A DNA stretch of 64,000 nucleotides. Origin: Streptomyces sp. LBL (GTDB lineage: Bacteria > Actinomycetota > Actinomycetes > Streptomycetales > Streptomycetaceae). The translations under genes and the position numbers were made by a program. Location: the NCBI RefSeq assembly GCF_029893585.1, contig NZ_JARXYX010000020.1, forward strand, positions 62,001 through 126,000. The letters are read 5' to 3'. Below the pieces are notes generated by a model that saw only the letters and a program-made list of their open reading frames with translations, was not told where the DNA came from and searched no databases. This document shows, piece by piece, positions 8,869 through 17,807 of the stretch (position 1 is its first letter; every line of letters starts with the position of its first letter).

Positions 8869-10001
8869 TGCGGTTCCTTCTCGACCCGGAGCAGCGGGCG
8901 TTCGCCGACTCGCTGGACGCGATGCTCACGGCCGCCGACACCCCGTCCGTCGTACGGGACTGGAGCCGCGGCGACCACGCCGGCGGACGCGCCCTGTGGT
9001 CCCGTATCGCCGAGGCCGGGGTGTTCGCGCTGGCGGTACCGGAGGCCTATGAGGGGATGGGTCCGCGTCCCGTCGAACTCGCCGTCGCCTTCGTCGAGTT
9101 GGGACGGCACGCGGTACCCGGCCCCCTGGTGGAGACGGTGACTGCGGCGACGCTGCTGGCGGCACTGGACGACACGGGCCCGGCGGGGCGTCTGCTGCCC
9201 GCGCTGGCCTCGGGCGCGTCGACGGCCACCCTGGCCCGGGGGCCGTACGCACTGGACGCGGACGTGGCGGACGTACGGCTGACGGTGTCGGCACCGAGAA
9301 GCCCGGCGGAGCCGACCGGCACGACCTACACGACCTACACGACCGAGCCGAACGACGCGACGGACACGACCGACACGACCAAGCCGACTGAGCCGACCGA
9401 GCCGACTGACACGGCCAAGCCAATCGAGCCGACGGAGCCGACCGACGTCACCGAGCTGCGCCTGGCACCCCCGCCCGGCCCCCCGCGTTCCTCCCTCGAC
9501 CCCGCCCGCCGCCTCTTCCCCGTCCCGCCCGGCGGTGAACTTCTCGCCACCGGCCCCCACGTCGCCGCGGCCGCAGCCCGCGCCCTCACCACCGCCCGCC
9601 TGGCCGTCGCCGCCCAAGCCCTCGGTGTCGGCCGCGCGCTCCTCGACACAACCGTCACCCACGTCAAGCAGCGCACCCAGTTCGGCGTCCCCATAGGTTC
9701 CTTCCAGGCCGTGAAGCACCGGCTGGCGGACGCCGAGCTGGCCCTGGAGTTCGCGCGGCCCCTCGTGTTCGGCGCCGCCCTGACGATGACGGCGCGGGAC
9801 GCCGCCGCCGCGAAGGTCACCGCGTGCGAGGCCGCGTACGCCACCGCCCGTACGGCCCTCCAGCTGCACGGCGCGATCGGCTACACCGCGGAGTACGACC
9901 TGTCCCTGTGGCTGACCAGGGCCCGCGCCCTGCGCACCGCCTGGGGCAGCCCCGACGAGTGCCGGGCCGCCGTTCTCACGGGTGGTGGCCGCCACTGGTG
10001 A
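8868..10001 (+). CDS. Acyl-CoA dehydrogenase, FadE32/FadE33-like partner, with low-complexity insert
   Basis: A 377-aa diverged acyl-CoA dehydrogenase, with conserved core segments RTQFGVPIGSFQAVKHRLAD and LQLHGAIGYTAEYDLSLWL. Mycobacterial FadE32/33 are about 320 aa. The extra length comes from residues 143-197, a Thr/Pro/Glu repeat of PTEPTEPTD type placed in the middle beta domain. It is probably the beta subunit of a heterotetramer with the preceding FadE31. Whether it is closer to FadE32 or FadE33 cannot be decided here. A weak stem (10006-10012/10037-10043) follows. Confidence 0.78.
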   Translation: MRFLLDPEQRAFADSLDAMLTAADTPSVVRDWSRGDHAGGRALWSRIAEAGVFALAVPEAYEGMGPRPVELAVAFVELGRHAVPGPLVETVTAATLLAALDDTGPAGRLLPALASGASTATLARGPYALDADVADVRLTVSAPRSPAEPTGTTYTTYTTEPNDATDTTDTTKPTEPTEPTDTAKPIEPTEPTDVTELRLAPPPGPPRSSLDPARRLFPVPPGGELLATGPHVAAAAARALTTARLAVAAQALGVGRALLDTTVTHVKQRTQFGVPIGSFQAVKHRLADAELALEFARPLVFGAALTMTARDAAAAKVTACEAAYATARTALQLHGAIGYTAEYDLSLWLTRARALRTAWGSPDECRAAVLTGGGRHW

Positions 10002-10076
10002 GCTCCCGGGGCCATGCGGAGCCCGACGGGAGCGAAGCCCCGGCCACGACACCCGCGCGACCGTACGCTGGGTGTC

Positions 10077-11051
10077 ATGAAACGTGCCGGTCTGCTCCTG
10101 GTCGCCGCCGTGCCCGTCGTCGTCGCGGCGACGGTCTATGCCTCCTCGACGGCACCGGAGCCGAACATGGGCGGCGGCCGGGCGGCGGCAGCCGTGCGGA
10201 CGACGGCAGCCCCTCGTACACCGACGGCTTCTCGTGCGCCGGCCTCGCCTCGTACCCTGGCCACCTCCCGTACCCTGGCCACCTCCCGTACCCCGGCCGC
10301 CTCCCGTACCCCGGCCGCCTCTCATACACCTGCCGCCCGGCCCGCGAGCCTGACCGACCCCGGCAAGAAGGGGCTGGCCCAGGAGCTGGTGGCCAGTGCC
10401 GAGAACTCCACCCTCGACTGGCGCAGGGCCTACGGCTACATCGAGGACATCGGCGACGGCCAGGGCTACACGGCCGGCCTCATCGGCTTCTGCACCGGAA
10501 CCCACGACCTGCTCACCCTCGTCGAGACCTACACCGAGGACCACCCCGGCAACGGTCTGGCCCGCTATCTCCCCGCCCTGCGCGCGGTCGACGGCACGGA
10601 CTCCCACGCGGGCCTGGACCCGGGCTTCACCGCGGCCTGGAAGGCGGAGTCCGAACGTGCCGCGTTCCGCGGGGCCCAGGACGAGCAGCGCGACCGTGTC
10701 TACTTCGATCCCGCGGTCCGCCGGGCCCAGCGGGACGGGCTGGGTGTCCTCGGCCAGTTCATCTACTACGACGCGATGGTGTACCACGGTCCCGGCAGGA
10801 GCGCGACCAGCTTCGACGGCATCCGCGCCGCGGCCCTGCGCCGGGCGGCCACCCCCGCCCAGGGCGGCTCCGAGAAGACGTACCTCAAGGCGTTCCTCGA
10901 CGTCCGCCGCACCGCCATGACCACCCTGCACCCCGGCACGGACACCAGCCGCGTCGACACCGCCCAACTCCGCTTCCTGAACGAGGGCAACCTGGAGCTG
11001 GCCACTCCGCTGGAGTGGCAGGTGTACGGGCAGACGTACAAGGTGCCGTAG
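10077..11051 (+). CDS. csn: Secreted GH46 chitosanase
   Basis: A 324-aa endo-chitosanase. Residues 1-22 are a signal sequence or anchor. Residues 40-88 are a Thr/Ala/Pro/Arg linker made of six-residue repeats (RTLATS, RTPAAS). From residue 92 the GH46 domain follows. The general acid Glu109 (SAENS) and nucleophile-activating Asp127 (IGDGQGY) keep the 18-residue spacing of Streptomyces N174 chitosanase. It hydrolyses partly deacetylated chitosan outside the cell. It converges on the lipoprotein hydrolase 11 bp away and sits next to a polysaccharide cluster, so an endogenous amino-sugar polymer is another possible substrate. Confidence 0.9.
   Translation: MKRAGLLLVAAVPVVVAATVYASSTAPEPNMGGGRAAAAVRTTAAPRTPTASRAPASPRTLATSRTLATSRTPAASRTPAASHTPAARPASLTDPGKKGLAQELVASAENSTLDWRRAYGYIEDIGDGQGYTAGLIGFCTGTHDLLTLVETYTEDHPGNGLARYLPALRAVDGTDSHAGLDPGFTAAWKAESERAAFRGAQDEQRDRVYFDPAVRRAQRDGLGVLGQFIYYDAMVYHGPGRSATSFDGIRAAALRRAATPAQGGSEKTYLKAFLDVRRTAMTTLHPGTDTSRVDTAQLRFLNEGNLELATPLEWQVYGQTYKVP
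10251..10340. repeat. 18-bp tandem repeat in the chitosanase linker
   Basis: Four 18-bp units at 10251, 10269, 10287 and 10305 (the first two identical) plus a diverged fifth unit encode hexapeptide repeats of the linker between signal sequence and catalytic domain. Confidence 0.85.
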
Positions 11052-11062
11052 GCCCCGTCGGG

Positions 11063-12100
11063 CTAGGAGCCGCCCCATCTCTCCCGCAGCACCTGCTCCG
11101 CCGGCTTGCCGTGCGGTGTGTAGGCCAGCCGGGCCGGGGTCTCGCCGCTGTCCGGCCAGTCGTCCCACATCCACCAGCACACCCCGGCCCACCACGGGCG
11201 GTCGGTGAAGGTGTCCAGCAACGCCCGGTAGGCGGCGGCCTGTTCGGCGGCGCCGGTGCGCGTGCTGATGTCCCAGGCGTACGGCGCGGTGGTGGTGCCG
11301 TGCTGGCTGACGTACCCGGCCTCGGTGAACAGGATGCGCCGGTCGTGGCGTCGGGAGAACGCCGCGAGTTCCTCGCTGATCGGTTTCCAGGCGCGGCGCA
11401 GCAGTGCGGTGTCGTCGGTGGGCCGGTCGGACAGTGGCCAGTAGGCGTCGATGCCGATGAGGTCGAGCTCCTTCCAGAAGCCGATCCTCGTGTACTCGTC
11501 GTAGTTGGCCGCGTAGGTCAGCGGGCCGTCGTAGTGCTCGCGGACGGTGTCGACGACCCGGGTCCACGCCTCGCGGTCGCCGGAGACCCCGGCGAGTTCG
11601 GTGCCCACCGCGAACTGCTCGGCACCCGCGTCGGCGGCGAGGTCGGCGTAGTGGGTGATGAAGCGGCGGTACTCGGTGAACCAGGCGGCGCGGTCGTGGG
11701 GGCGGATCTCGGCGCGGTCGCCGTCGCCCGGCAGGTCCACGTGCGGCTTGATCATCACCTTGAGGCCGGCCGTGTGGGCACGGCGCACGATCCTCCGCAG
11801 GCTCACGTCGCTCGCGGTCTCCTCGGTGCGGCGCATGACGGAGTCGGTGCGCCTGTGCTGGTACCAGGTCGGGGTGAAGGTGACCCAGCGTGCCCCGGTC
11901 GCCCTGATGTCCCGCAGATAGCGGCCGGCGGCGGGGCTGTCGTAGTCGGTGGTGTACCAGGAGGGCAGGGTGATGCCACGCATGGTCGCCGTCGGCTCCT
12001 TCGCACGGGAAGAGCCGAGGGCCGTGCATCCTCCAGCGGCGAGGAGGACCGCCACCGCGGCAGCGGCGACGGTCCTCCTGCGCACGGCTGACACCCTCAC
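11063..12100 (-). CDS. Lipoprotein glycoside hydrolase (GH113-like TIM barrel)
   Basis: A 345-aa protein with a lipoprotein signal (LLAAGGC, Cys25). The rest reads as a (beta/alpha)8 hydrolase: WVTFTPTWYQ, GLKVMIKPHVD, a probable acid/base Glu168 in GTELAG, GIDAYWPLS and a probable nucleophile Glu260 in LFTEAGY. This arrangement resembles GH113 beta-mannanases, but I cannot fix the substrate. The GTG start overlaps the stop of the DUF2334 gene by 4 bp (GTGA), so the two form one secreted module facing the polysaccharide synthase genes. Confidence 0.75.
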   Translation of the reverse strand: MRVSAVRRRTVAAAAVAVLLAAGGCTALGSSRAKEPTATMRGITLPSWYTTDYDSPAAGRYLRDIRATGARWVTFTPTWYQHRRTDSVMRRTEETASDVSLRRIVRRAHTAGLKVMIKPHVDLPGDGDRAEIRPHDRAAWFTEYRRFITHYADLAADAGAEQFAVGTELAGVSGDREAWTRVVDTVREHYDGPLTYAANYDEYTRIGFWKELDLIGIDAYWPLSDRPTDDTALLRRAWKPISEELAAFSRRHDRRILFTEAGYVSQHGTTTAPYAWDISTRTGAAEQAAAYRALLDTFTDRPWWAGVCWWMWDDWPDSGETPARLAYTPHGKPAEQVLRERWGGS

Positions 12101-13998
12101 AGACTCGTCGGGCTGACGAAGGTGTAGCCCAGGGCCTTGATGCCGTTGATCGTGTCCTTGAGCGGCTGGGTCGGGTAGTACGGGTGGTAGAAGAAGCTGG
12201 CGAACCCGTCCCGGACCGCGAGGTTGGCCTTCGCCGAGGCGATCAGGTCCGCCGGCAGCCGCGCCGGGTGGTTGTTGTACGCCTCCGGCTCGTAGTTGCC
12301 GATGTCTTCGGGCAGCACCTTCGTGCCGTACACGTCCTTCACCACGTACGGGAAGAACTGGCCGAGGAAGGTGTTGGGCCCGGCGGAGTTGCCGCTGAGG
12401 GTTCCGGAGAAGTACAGCGAACGCTCCAGGCGGGCCGAGAAGTTGGAGCTGAACACCTTGTAGTCGGAGCCCGAACCGGCGTAGTGCGGGGTGGTCCACA
12501 GCGTCGGTTTCGGCAGCCCCGCGGCGGTGAACGCGGCCAGCGCGCTGGTCACCCGGCTCTGGGCCCAGGAGGTGGAGTCCTCGGCGACGGGGCCGTCGTA
12601 GACGACGTTGTTCGAGGCATCGACGTGGGCCCGGTAGAACTCGAAGTCGTCGCCGCTGACGCCGTCGTACGGGTTGGCGATGTTGCTGTACTGGTGCGTG
12701 TAGCCGTGGTCCATGAGGACCGCGCCCCTGGCCATCATGTACTTGAGGGCGCTGACGACCTTCGGCCGCTGGGCGAGCGTGATCGTCTGCGCGACACCGT
12801 TGTTGTAGGTGCCCTTCGGGTCCGTGTAGACCGGGATCACGTTGATGCCGTACGGGATCTTCTGTGAGTACAGGTAGTCGGCCATCGTCCGCAGCTCGGT
12901 GGGATCCGAGTCCGGGCTGATGTCCTCCAGGCGCATGAGTGCGCGGTGCCGTGCGGGGGTGGCCGGGGCGAGGGCGTCGAAGAGAAGGTCCTCCAGGACG
13001 ATGATCCGGTCGCTCTCGGAGACGTAGGCGAAGGGGACCTCACCCAGGTAGGTCAGGTTGGACGACCGGATCGCCCATCCGAAAGTGTGACCGTTGGAAC
13101 TGTCCAGTCCCTCCGCGAGCCGGGTGACGGCGGGGTAGCCGGGGCCGGTGAGGACGTTGGGGCGCAGCACGCCGCCGTCCTGGCCCGCCGGGATCTTCCG
13201 GGTGAGGGCCTGGTTCCTGTACGTCACCTGCGTCACGGTGCCGACCGAACCGCCGTCCTCGAAGTAGGACGTCGTCGGGTCCCAGCCGTATTTCTGCGTG
13301 AACTGGGTTACGCCCACCGCGTTCGCCATGTTCCAGATGTTGTCGCCCATCCAGATCACGGGCTTGGTGGTGGTGGACACGTCCTGGTAGAAGGCGGCCG
13401 GGATCGCGTCCGGGACGTCACAGCAGTAGTAGGTCGAACCGATGTAGATCACGGCCGAGTACGAACCGATCATGCCGGCGGTGTACTGCTGGACGGGCTT
13501 GGCCGTCACGCTGCCGAAGTGGCCGGCGAGGTTGGCCACGCCCATGGCGTACAGCTCGCCCAACTGCCCGTACGGGCCGGCCGTGTCGTAGAGCACGAGC
13601 GCGCTGGTCGGGTCGGCCGCGGCGGCGCCGACGGCCTGGGTCAGGGACGCCTGCCGGGTCACGGTCGTCGCGGCTGCCGTGGTGCCGGTCCGGTAGACGG
13701 CCGAGGTCGCCTGGCCGGCCGAGGTCGACAGGCCGGCCGCGGACGTGGCGGACGCCTTCGGACGCGGCTTGTCGTGGCGTGTCCGGTCGGACTTGAGCTG
13801 CGCCTGCGCCCAGCCCTTGAGGTCGATCTTGCCCAGTCCGGACTTCCCGCCGACGGCTTCGTGACCGTGCTGGTGCCCCCCGGGGCCGGCCTGCGCTCCC
13901 GTGGCCATGAAAGTGCCGCCGACCATGGCAACGAGGAGCAAGAGGGCAAGGTAGAGCTTCCGCATTCCCCGTCTACGGATATGGATCATTGGTCTCAC
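12097..13998 (-). CDS. Secreted DUF2334 protein, polysaccharide-deacetylase-like
   Basis: About 633 aa with a signal peptide (KLYLALLLLVAMVGG, cut near ATGAQA) and a His-rich stretch (GHQHGHE). The C-terminal half has the deacetylase-like segments MRLEDISPDSD, MDHGYTHQYSN and YHPYYPTQ typical of DUF2334. The LEDIS Asp and the HGYTH histidines are likely metal ligands. I chose the GTG at 13998, about 5 nt after GGGGGGAG; ATGs at 13989 and 13965 are alternatives. It probably removes acetyl groups from an extracellular polymer made by the divergent operon. Confidence 0.78.
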   Translation of the reverse strand: MRPMIHIRRRGMRKLYLALLLLVAMVGGTFMATGAQAGPGGHQHGHEAVGGKSGLGKIDLKGWAQAQLKSDRTRHDKPRPKASATSAAGLSTSAGQATSAVYRTGTTAAATTVTRQASLTQAVGAAAADPTSALVLYDTAGPYGQLGELYAMGVANLAGHFGSVTAKPVQQYTAGMIGSYSAVIYIGSTYYCCDVPDAIPAAFYQDVSTTTKPVIWMGDNIWNMANAVGVTQFTQKYGWDPTTSYFEDGGSVGTVTQVTYRNQALTRKIPAGQDGGVLRPNVLTGPGYPAVTRLAEGLDSSNGHTFGWAIRSSNLTYLGEVPFAYVSESDRIIVLEDLLFDALAPATPARHRALMRLEDISPDSDPTELRTMADYLYSQKIPYGINVIPVYTDPKGTYNNGVAQTITLAQRPKVVSALKYMMARGAVLMDHGYTHQYSNIANPYDGVSGDDFEFYRAHVDASNNVVYDGPVAEDSTSWAQSRVTSALAAFTAAGLPKPTLWTTPHYAGSGSDYKVFSSNFSARLERSLYFSGTLSGNSAGPNTFLGQFFPYVVKDVYGTKVLPEDIGNYEPEAYNNHPARLPADLIASAKANLAVRDGFASFFYHPYYPTQPLKDTINGIKALGYTFVSPTSL

Positions 13999-14236
13999 GA
14001 TGACTCCCCCCACTTTGCCAATTCTTGGCAAACGTTTTTCCCCAACCGGAAGTCACCGATTCTTCTGACCGGCACGAAGGGTGTCAATGGGTCGAAGGGT
14101 TAATTCCCGGAGTGCCATGAGACCCTACCGGAAAATTGGACATGTCAGTTTTTCGAATCATCTTCTGGATTGCCCCAGACGTCTGCTACGTTCACTTTCG
14201 CGCGTTGGGGGCGCGCATTGAGATGTGGGGGGCACC

Positions 14237-14461
14237 ATGTACGGACGACCCGCCCTGGGGGCACTGCTGCCTCTCGCAGGGGCGATGGCCGCGCCAGAAG
14301 CCCTGCCCGGGCTGCCTCTGGCGAAAGCGTTGCAGGCAACGGCCGGGGCCGGATTCCTGCTCTATTGCCTGACGGCCTGTCTGATTCTGCTGATACGGAT
14401 ACGCCTGCGCCGCCTTGCGCGGAAGGTGCGGACCGAGGCCGGGAGCAGCCATGATCACTGA
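14237..14461 (+). CDS. Small membrane protein heading the glycosyltransferase operon
   Basis: A 74-aa protein with two hydrophobic stretches (about residues 6-20 and 34-53) and a basic Arg-rich C-terminus. GGGGGG precedes the ATG by 4-5 nt. Its end overlaps the glycosyltransferase start by 11 bp, so it is probably a small partner of the synthase. No family recognised. Confidence 0.7.
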   Translation: MYGRPALGALLPLAGAMAAPEALPGLPLAKALQATAGAGFLLYCLTACLILLIRIRLRRLARKVRTEAGSSHDH

Positions 14462-15695
14462 ACTGCTGCTGTGGGCGAGCATCACCTTGATCATGATGGC
14501 CGGCTGCTACAACACGAGCCTGTTTCTGTTGTCGAGACGCAGACACCGCCGTTCCCGAACCGACCGCCGAGAACGGTTCTACGTATTCCTTCTTGCCTGC
14601 CTCAACGAGGAGCAAGTGCTTTCTGAAAGCCTGGCGCGTATCACCTCGTTGCCCACCCGGGATTTCATGGCGCTGGTGATCGACGACGGCTCGGACGACC
14701 GCACCGCCGAGATCGCCCTGGCCGCCGACCCGGCCCTGGTCCGGCTGCACCGGCGCACCCTGCCGAACGCGCGCAAGGGCAAGGGGGCCGCGCTCAACGA
14801 CGGAGTGCGCCACCTCAGGGAGTCCGGTGTGCTCGCCGGCCGCGATCCTGAGGACGTGGTGCTGTGCGTGGTCGACGCGGACGGACGGCTGGACCCGCAC
14901 GTGGTGCAGTCGGTCGACCCGTACTTCGACGACCCGGGAACGGGCGCGGTCCAGGTCTGCGTCCGGATGTACAACCGGCGCCTCGGGCTGCTCGCCCGTC
15001 TGCAGGACATGGAGTTCGTCGTCTACGGCGACGTCTTCCAGAGCGCTCGTCGCTTCATCGGCAGCGTGGGCATGGGCGGCAACGGGCAGTTCATGCGTCT
15101 CGCCGCCCTCAACACCCTGGACGGCGACGGGCCTTGGAGCGACAGCCTCACCGAGGACCTCGACCTCGGCGTCCGGCTGATCGCCAAGGGCTGGACCAAC
15201 CAGCACTGCACCGCCGCCGCGGTCTCCCAGCAGGCCGTGCTCAGCCTCCGGCGCCTGATCCGCCAGCGATCCCGCTGGTTCCAGGGCCACCTGCAGTCGG
15301 CAGGCCTCGTCCCGCTCATCCTCAGGGACGTACCGACCCGAGCGGCGCTCGACCTCCTGTACCACCTCTCCAGCCCGGTACTGATCCTGCTCACCTCGCT
15401 GTTGCCGCTGTCCTTCCTCGTCGCCCTGGGCGCCACCACCGTGGGCTCGATCCAGGCCGGCCACTCGCTCGTCTCGCCGATGTGGCTGCTCGGCCCGTAC
15501 CTGCTCTCGTTCACGGCCGCCTACGCGTACGGCTTCGTGTACGCCAAGCGGGAGCGTGACCTCGGGCTCGTGCGCTCCGTGCTGATCGCCCACGTCTTCG
15601 TCTTCTACGGCTACATCTGGTTCGCCGCCGGATGGTGGGGCTTCTGGCGGATGCTCACCGGCCAGCGGGGCTGGCTCAAGACCGCGCGCACCTGA
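14451..15695 (+). CDS. Processive family 2 glycosyltransferase (polysaccharide synthase)
   Basis: A 414-aa membrane synthase. One N-terminal helix (1-28) is followed by a GT-A domain with Asp78-Asp79, the DxD pair Asp142/Asp144, the acceptor-base motif TED (234-236) and Q272-x-x-R-W276. The last ~120 residues contain 3-4 membrane helices. These are the signatures of hyaluronan/chitin/PNAG-type synthases, which extend a polymer and push it through the membrane. The UDP-GlcNAc 2-epimerase downstream suggests UDP-ManNAc as a substrate. The polymer itself is not known. Confidence 0.85.
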   Translation: MITELLLWASITLIMMAGCYNTSLFLLSRRRHRRSRTDRRERFYVFLLACLNEEQVLSESLARITSLPTRDFMALVIDDGSDDRTAEIALAADPALVRLHRRTLPNARKGKGAALNDGVRHLRESGVLAGRDPEDVVLCVVDADGRLDPHVVQSVDPYFDDPGTGAVQVCVRMYNRRLGLLARLQDMEFVVYGDVFQSARRFIGSVGMGGNGQFMRLAALNTLDGDGPWSDSLTEDLDLGVRLIAKGWTNQHCTAAAVSQQAVLSLRRLIRQRSRWFQGHLQSAGLVPLILRDVPTRAALDLLYHLSSPVLILLTSLLPLSFLVALGATTVGSIQAGHSLVSPMWLLGPYLLSFTAAYAYGFVYAKRERDLGLVRSVLIAHVFVFYGYIWFAAGWWGFWRMLTGQRGWLKTART

Positions 15696-15745
15696 GCGCG
15701 TTCAGACCGCGCCGAGCCCGCGCGGGTCCTCGTCTCTCCTCTGCT

Positions 15746-15857
15746 GCAGTACCTCTCCTCCGCAGTACCCCTTCCCCGCAGTACCTCTCCTCCGCAGTAC
15801 CTCTCCTCCGCAGTACCCCTTCCCCGCAGTACCTCTCCTCCGCAGTACCTCTCATCA
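15746..15857. repeat. 16-bp tandem array between synthase and epimerase genes
   Basis: Seven 16-bp units run from 15746 to 15857. Type A is GCAGTACCTCTCCTCC and type B is GCAGTACCCCTTCCCC, in the order A B A A B A A', where A' ends differently. The order implies duplication of a 48-bp A-B-A block. It lies in the operon's 208-bp gap, where it would be transcribed. Confidence 0.92.
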
Positions 15858-15863
15858 CCTCAC

Positions 15864-15883
15864 GTGATCGCTGCGCCGATCAC
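15864..15883. promoter_or_regulatory. Inverted repeat upstream of wecB
   Basis: GTGATCG, a 6-base loop, then CGATCAC: a perfect 7-bp inverted repeat ending 20 nt before the wecB ATG. It could be an operator or a hairpin in the transcript just ahead of the ribosome-binding site. Confidence 0.5.
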
Positions 15884-15903
15884 GCATGCCCAAGGGGGCC
15901 CCC

Positions 15904-17067
15904 ATGTCCACACACCCGTCAGCCGTGCCCGTACGCGCCATGCTCGTGCTCGGCACCCGGCCGGAAGCGATCAAACTGGCGCCCGTGGCGCGGGCGATGG
16001 CCACCGGCACGCAGTTCGAGCCGATCGTCGTCACCACCGGCCAGCACCGCGAGATGCTCCACCAGATGCTCGGTCTGCTGGGCCTCGACGCCCGCATCAC
16101 GCTCAACGTGATGCGCAGCCGGCAACAACTGTCCGACCTGACCGCCCGCCTCGTCCGGGAGCTCGGCGGGATCATGCGGGATCACCGCCCCGACCTGGTC
16201 GTGGTCCAGGGGGACACCACGACCGCGCTGGCCGGCGCCCTGGCCGCGTTCTACGAGAAGATACCGGTCGCCCATGTCGAGGCCGGACTGCGCACCGGGG
16301 TTCTGGACAACCCCTTCCCGGAGGAGCTCAACCGCTGCCTGATCAGCCGTATGGCCCGCTGGCACTTCGCCCCGACCCCTGCGGCCGCCCGGCATCTGAC
16401 GGACGAGGGAGTCGCGCCTGAACAGGTGTTCACCACCGGCAACACCGTCATCGACAACCTGCTGTGGGTGCTCGCCGAGGGCACCGGTACCTCCGCCTTC
16501 CGCACCTCCGCCAAGCGGATCCTGGTCACCCTGCACCGCCGGGAGAACCAGGGCGAGCGGATGCGCGGCATGGGCCGGGCGCTGACCCGGCTCGCGGCGC
16601 GCGGGGACGTCGAGATCGTGCTGCCGCTGCACAAGAGCCCGGCCGTGCGGGACGCCCTGCTGCCCGAACTCGACGGCCACGAGGGCATCTCGCTCGTCGA
16701 GCCGCTCGACTACCTCGACTTCGCGGCCACCCTCGCCGAATGCGACCTCGTCCTCACCGACTCCGGCGGCATCCAGGAGGAGGCCCCGAGCCTCAGCAAG
16801 CCCGCGCTCGTCCTGCGGACGACCACCGAGCGGCCCGAGGCGGTCGAGGCCGGCGCGGCCCGGCTGGTCGGCACCGACCCGGAAGCCATCGTGACCTGGG
16901 CGGAGAGACTGCTGGACGATCCGGTGGAGTACAAGCGCATGGCCACCGCGGGCAACCCGTTCGGCGACGGCAGGGCGACCGCCCGGATCCTGGCCCAGCT
17001 GGCCGAGGACTTCGCCGCCGATGTCCCGGTCGGCCTCACCGCATCCGGGCCATACTCGACGGCATGA
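15904..17067 (+). CDS. wecB: Non-hydrolysing UDP-GlcNAc 2-epimerase
   Basis: A 387-aa WecB/MnaA-type enzyme: GTRPEAIKLAP at the N-terminus, VQGDTTT, HVEAGLRTG and the DSGGIQEEAPSL nucleotide-binding segment. It interconverts UDP-GlcNAc and UDP-ManNAc in the cytoplasm. The ATG at 15904 has AAGGGGG about 5 nt upstream. The stop overlaps the next start by 4 bp. Its place after the synthase suggests it supplies UDP-ManNAc to that polymer, although housekeeping use cannot be excluded. Confidence 0.88.
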   Translation: MSTHPSAVPVRAMLVLGTRPEAIKLAPVARAMATGTQFEPIVVTTGQHREMLHQMLGLLGLDARITLNVMRSRQQLSDLTARLVRELGGIMRDHRPDLVVVQGDTTTALAGALAAFYEKIPVAHVEAGLRTGVLDNPFPEELNRCLISRMARWHFAPTPAAARHLTDEGVAPEQVFTTGNTVIDNLLWVLAEGTGTSAFRTSAKRILVTLHRRENQGERMRGMGRALTRLAARGDVEIVLPLHKSPAVRDALLPELDGHEGISLVEPLDYLDFAATLAECDLVLTDSGGIQEEAPSLSKPALVLRTTTERPEAVEAGAARLVGTDPEAIVTWAERLLDDPVEYKRMATAGNPFGDGRATARILAQLAEDFAADVPVGLTASGPYSTA

Positions 17068-17783
17068 CGCCCTCACCCCTGCGCTCCCGCCGATGGATCC
17101 CTTCGGTTCCGCCGGGGCTTCGGGCGGGACGCAGGGGCCGTGCCGTCACCGGACTGGCGCTGGTCGTCGCGCTCGTGGCGGTTCTCGCGATCGTCCTGAG
17201 CCAGTGCCGGTCGGAGGCGTCGCCGCCCAAGCCCTGGATCGACGGCACCACCCACGGCCGCTGGCTGTCGGTGTTCAACGGCATGGGGAAGAACACCGGT
17301 GACGACGAGTCGCTCACCCTCTCCCCCCTGGCCGCCGAGGACCCCGGGACCACACACGCCGGGCTGGTGGTGAGCACCGCCTCCTACCCGGACGTGCGTT
17401 ACGAGACACGGATGCGGACGGTGGAACAGCTGCGGTCACCGAAACCGAACCCGTGGGAGGTGCCCTGGCTGGTGTGGGCGTACACCGACCCGGAGCACTT
17501 CTACTACCTCACCCTCAAACCGAACGGCTGGGAGCTGGGCAAGCGCGACCCCGCCTATCCGGGCGGGCAGCGCTTCCTGGCGACCGGGCGGACGACGTAT
17601 CCCGTGGGTGGCTGGTACGACGTGCGGGTCGAGCAGCGCGGGGCGGTGCTGTCGTTGTCGGTGGGCGGGAAGCCGCTGGTGACGTTCACGGACACCGAAC
17701 GGCCTTACCTCCAGGGCCGGGTGGGCGCGTACTCGGAGGACGCGACGGTGCAGTTCCAGGGCCTGGACGCGAGTTCGGGCTGA
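17064..17783 (+). CDS. Membrane-anchored lectin-like protein (concanavalin/DUF1080-like fold)
   Basis: A 239-aa protein with a basic N-terminus, one membrane helix (about residues 27-46) and an extracellular domain rich in beta strands (VRYETRMRTVEQ, GWYDVRVEQRG, PYLQGRVGAYSEDATVQF). That layout is common to family 16-like and laminin-G-like sugar-binding domains. No catalytic residues can be named. The ATG overlaps the wecB stop (ATGA). A role in holding or trimming the polymer is an inference. Confidence 0.7.
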   Translation: MTPSPLRSRRWIPSVPPGLRAGRRGRAVTGLALVVALVAVLAIVLSQCRSEASPPKPWIDGTTHGRWLSVFNGMGKNTGDDESLTLSPLAAEDPGTTHAGLVVSTASYPDVRYETRMRTVEQLRSPKPNPWEVPWLVWAYTDPEHFYYLTLKPNGWELGKRDPAYPGGQRFLATGRTTYPVGGWYDVRVEQRGAVLSLSVGGKPLVTFTDTERPYLQGRVGAYSEDATVQFQGLDASSG

Positions 17784-17807
17784 CGGCCGAGGGGAGGGAA
17801 GACGACA

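Noticed and set aside
8793..12029. Long minus-strand frame across fadE32, chitosanase and the lipoprotein gene
   Set aside because: It crosses three well-supported genes and joins their shadow frames; only its right end coincides with the real lipoprotein region, in another frame.
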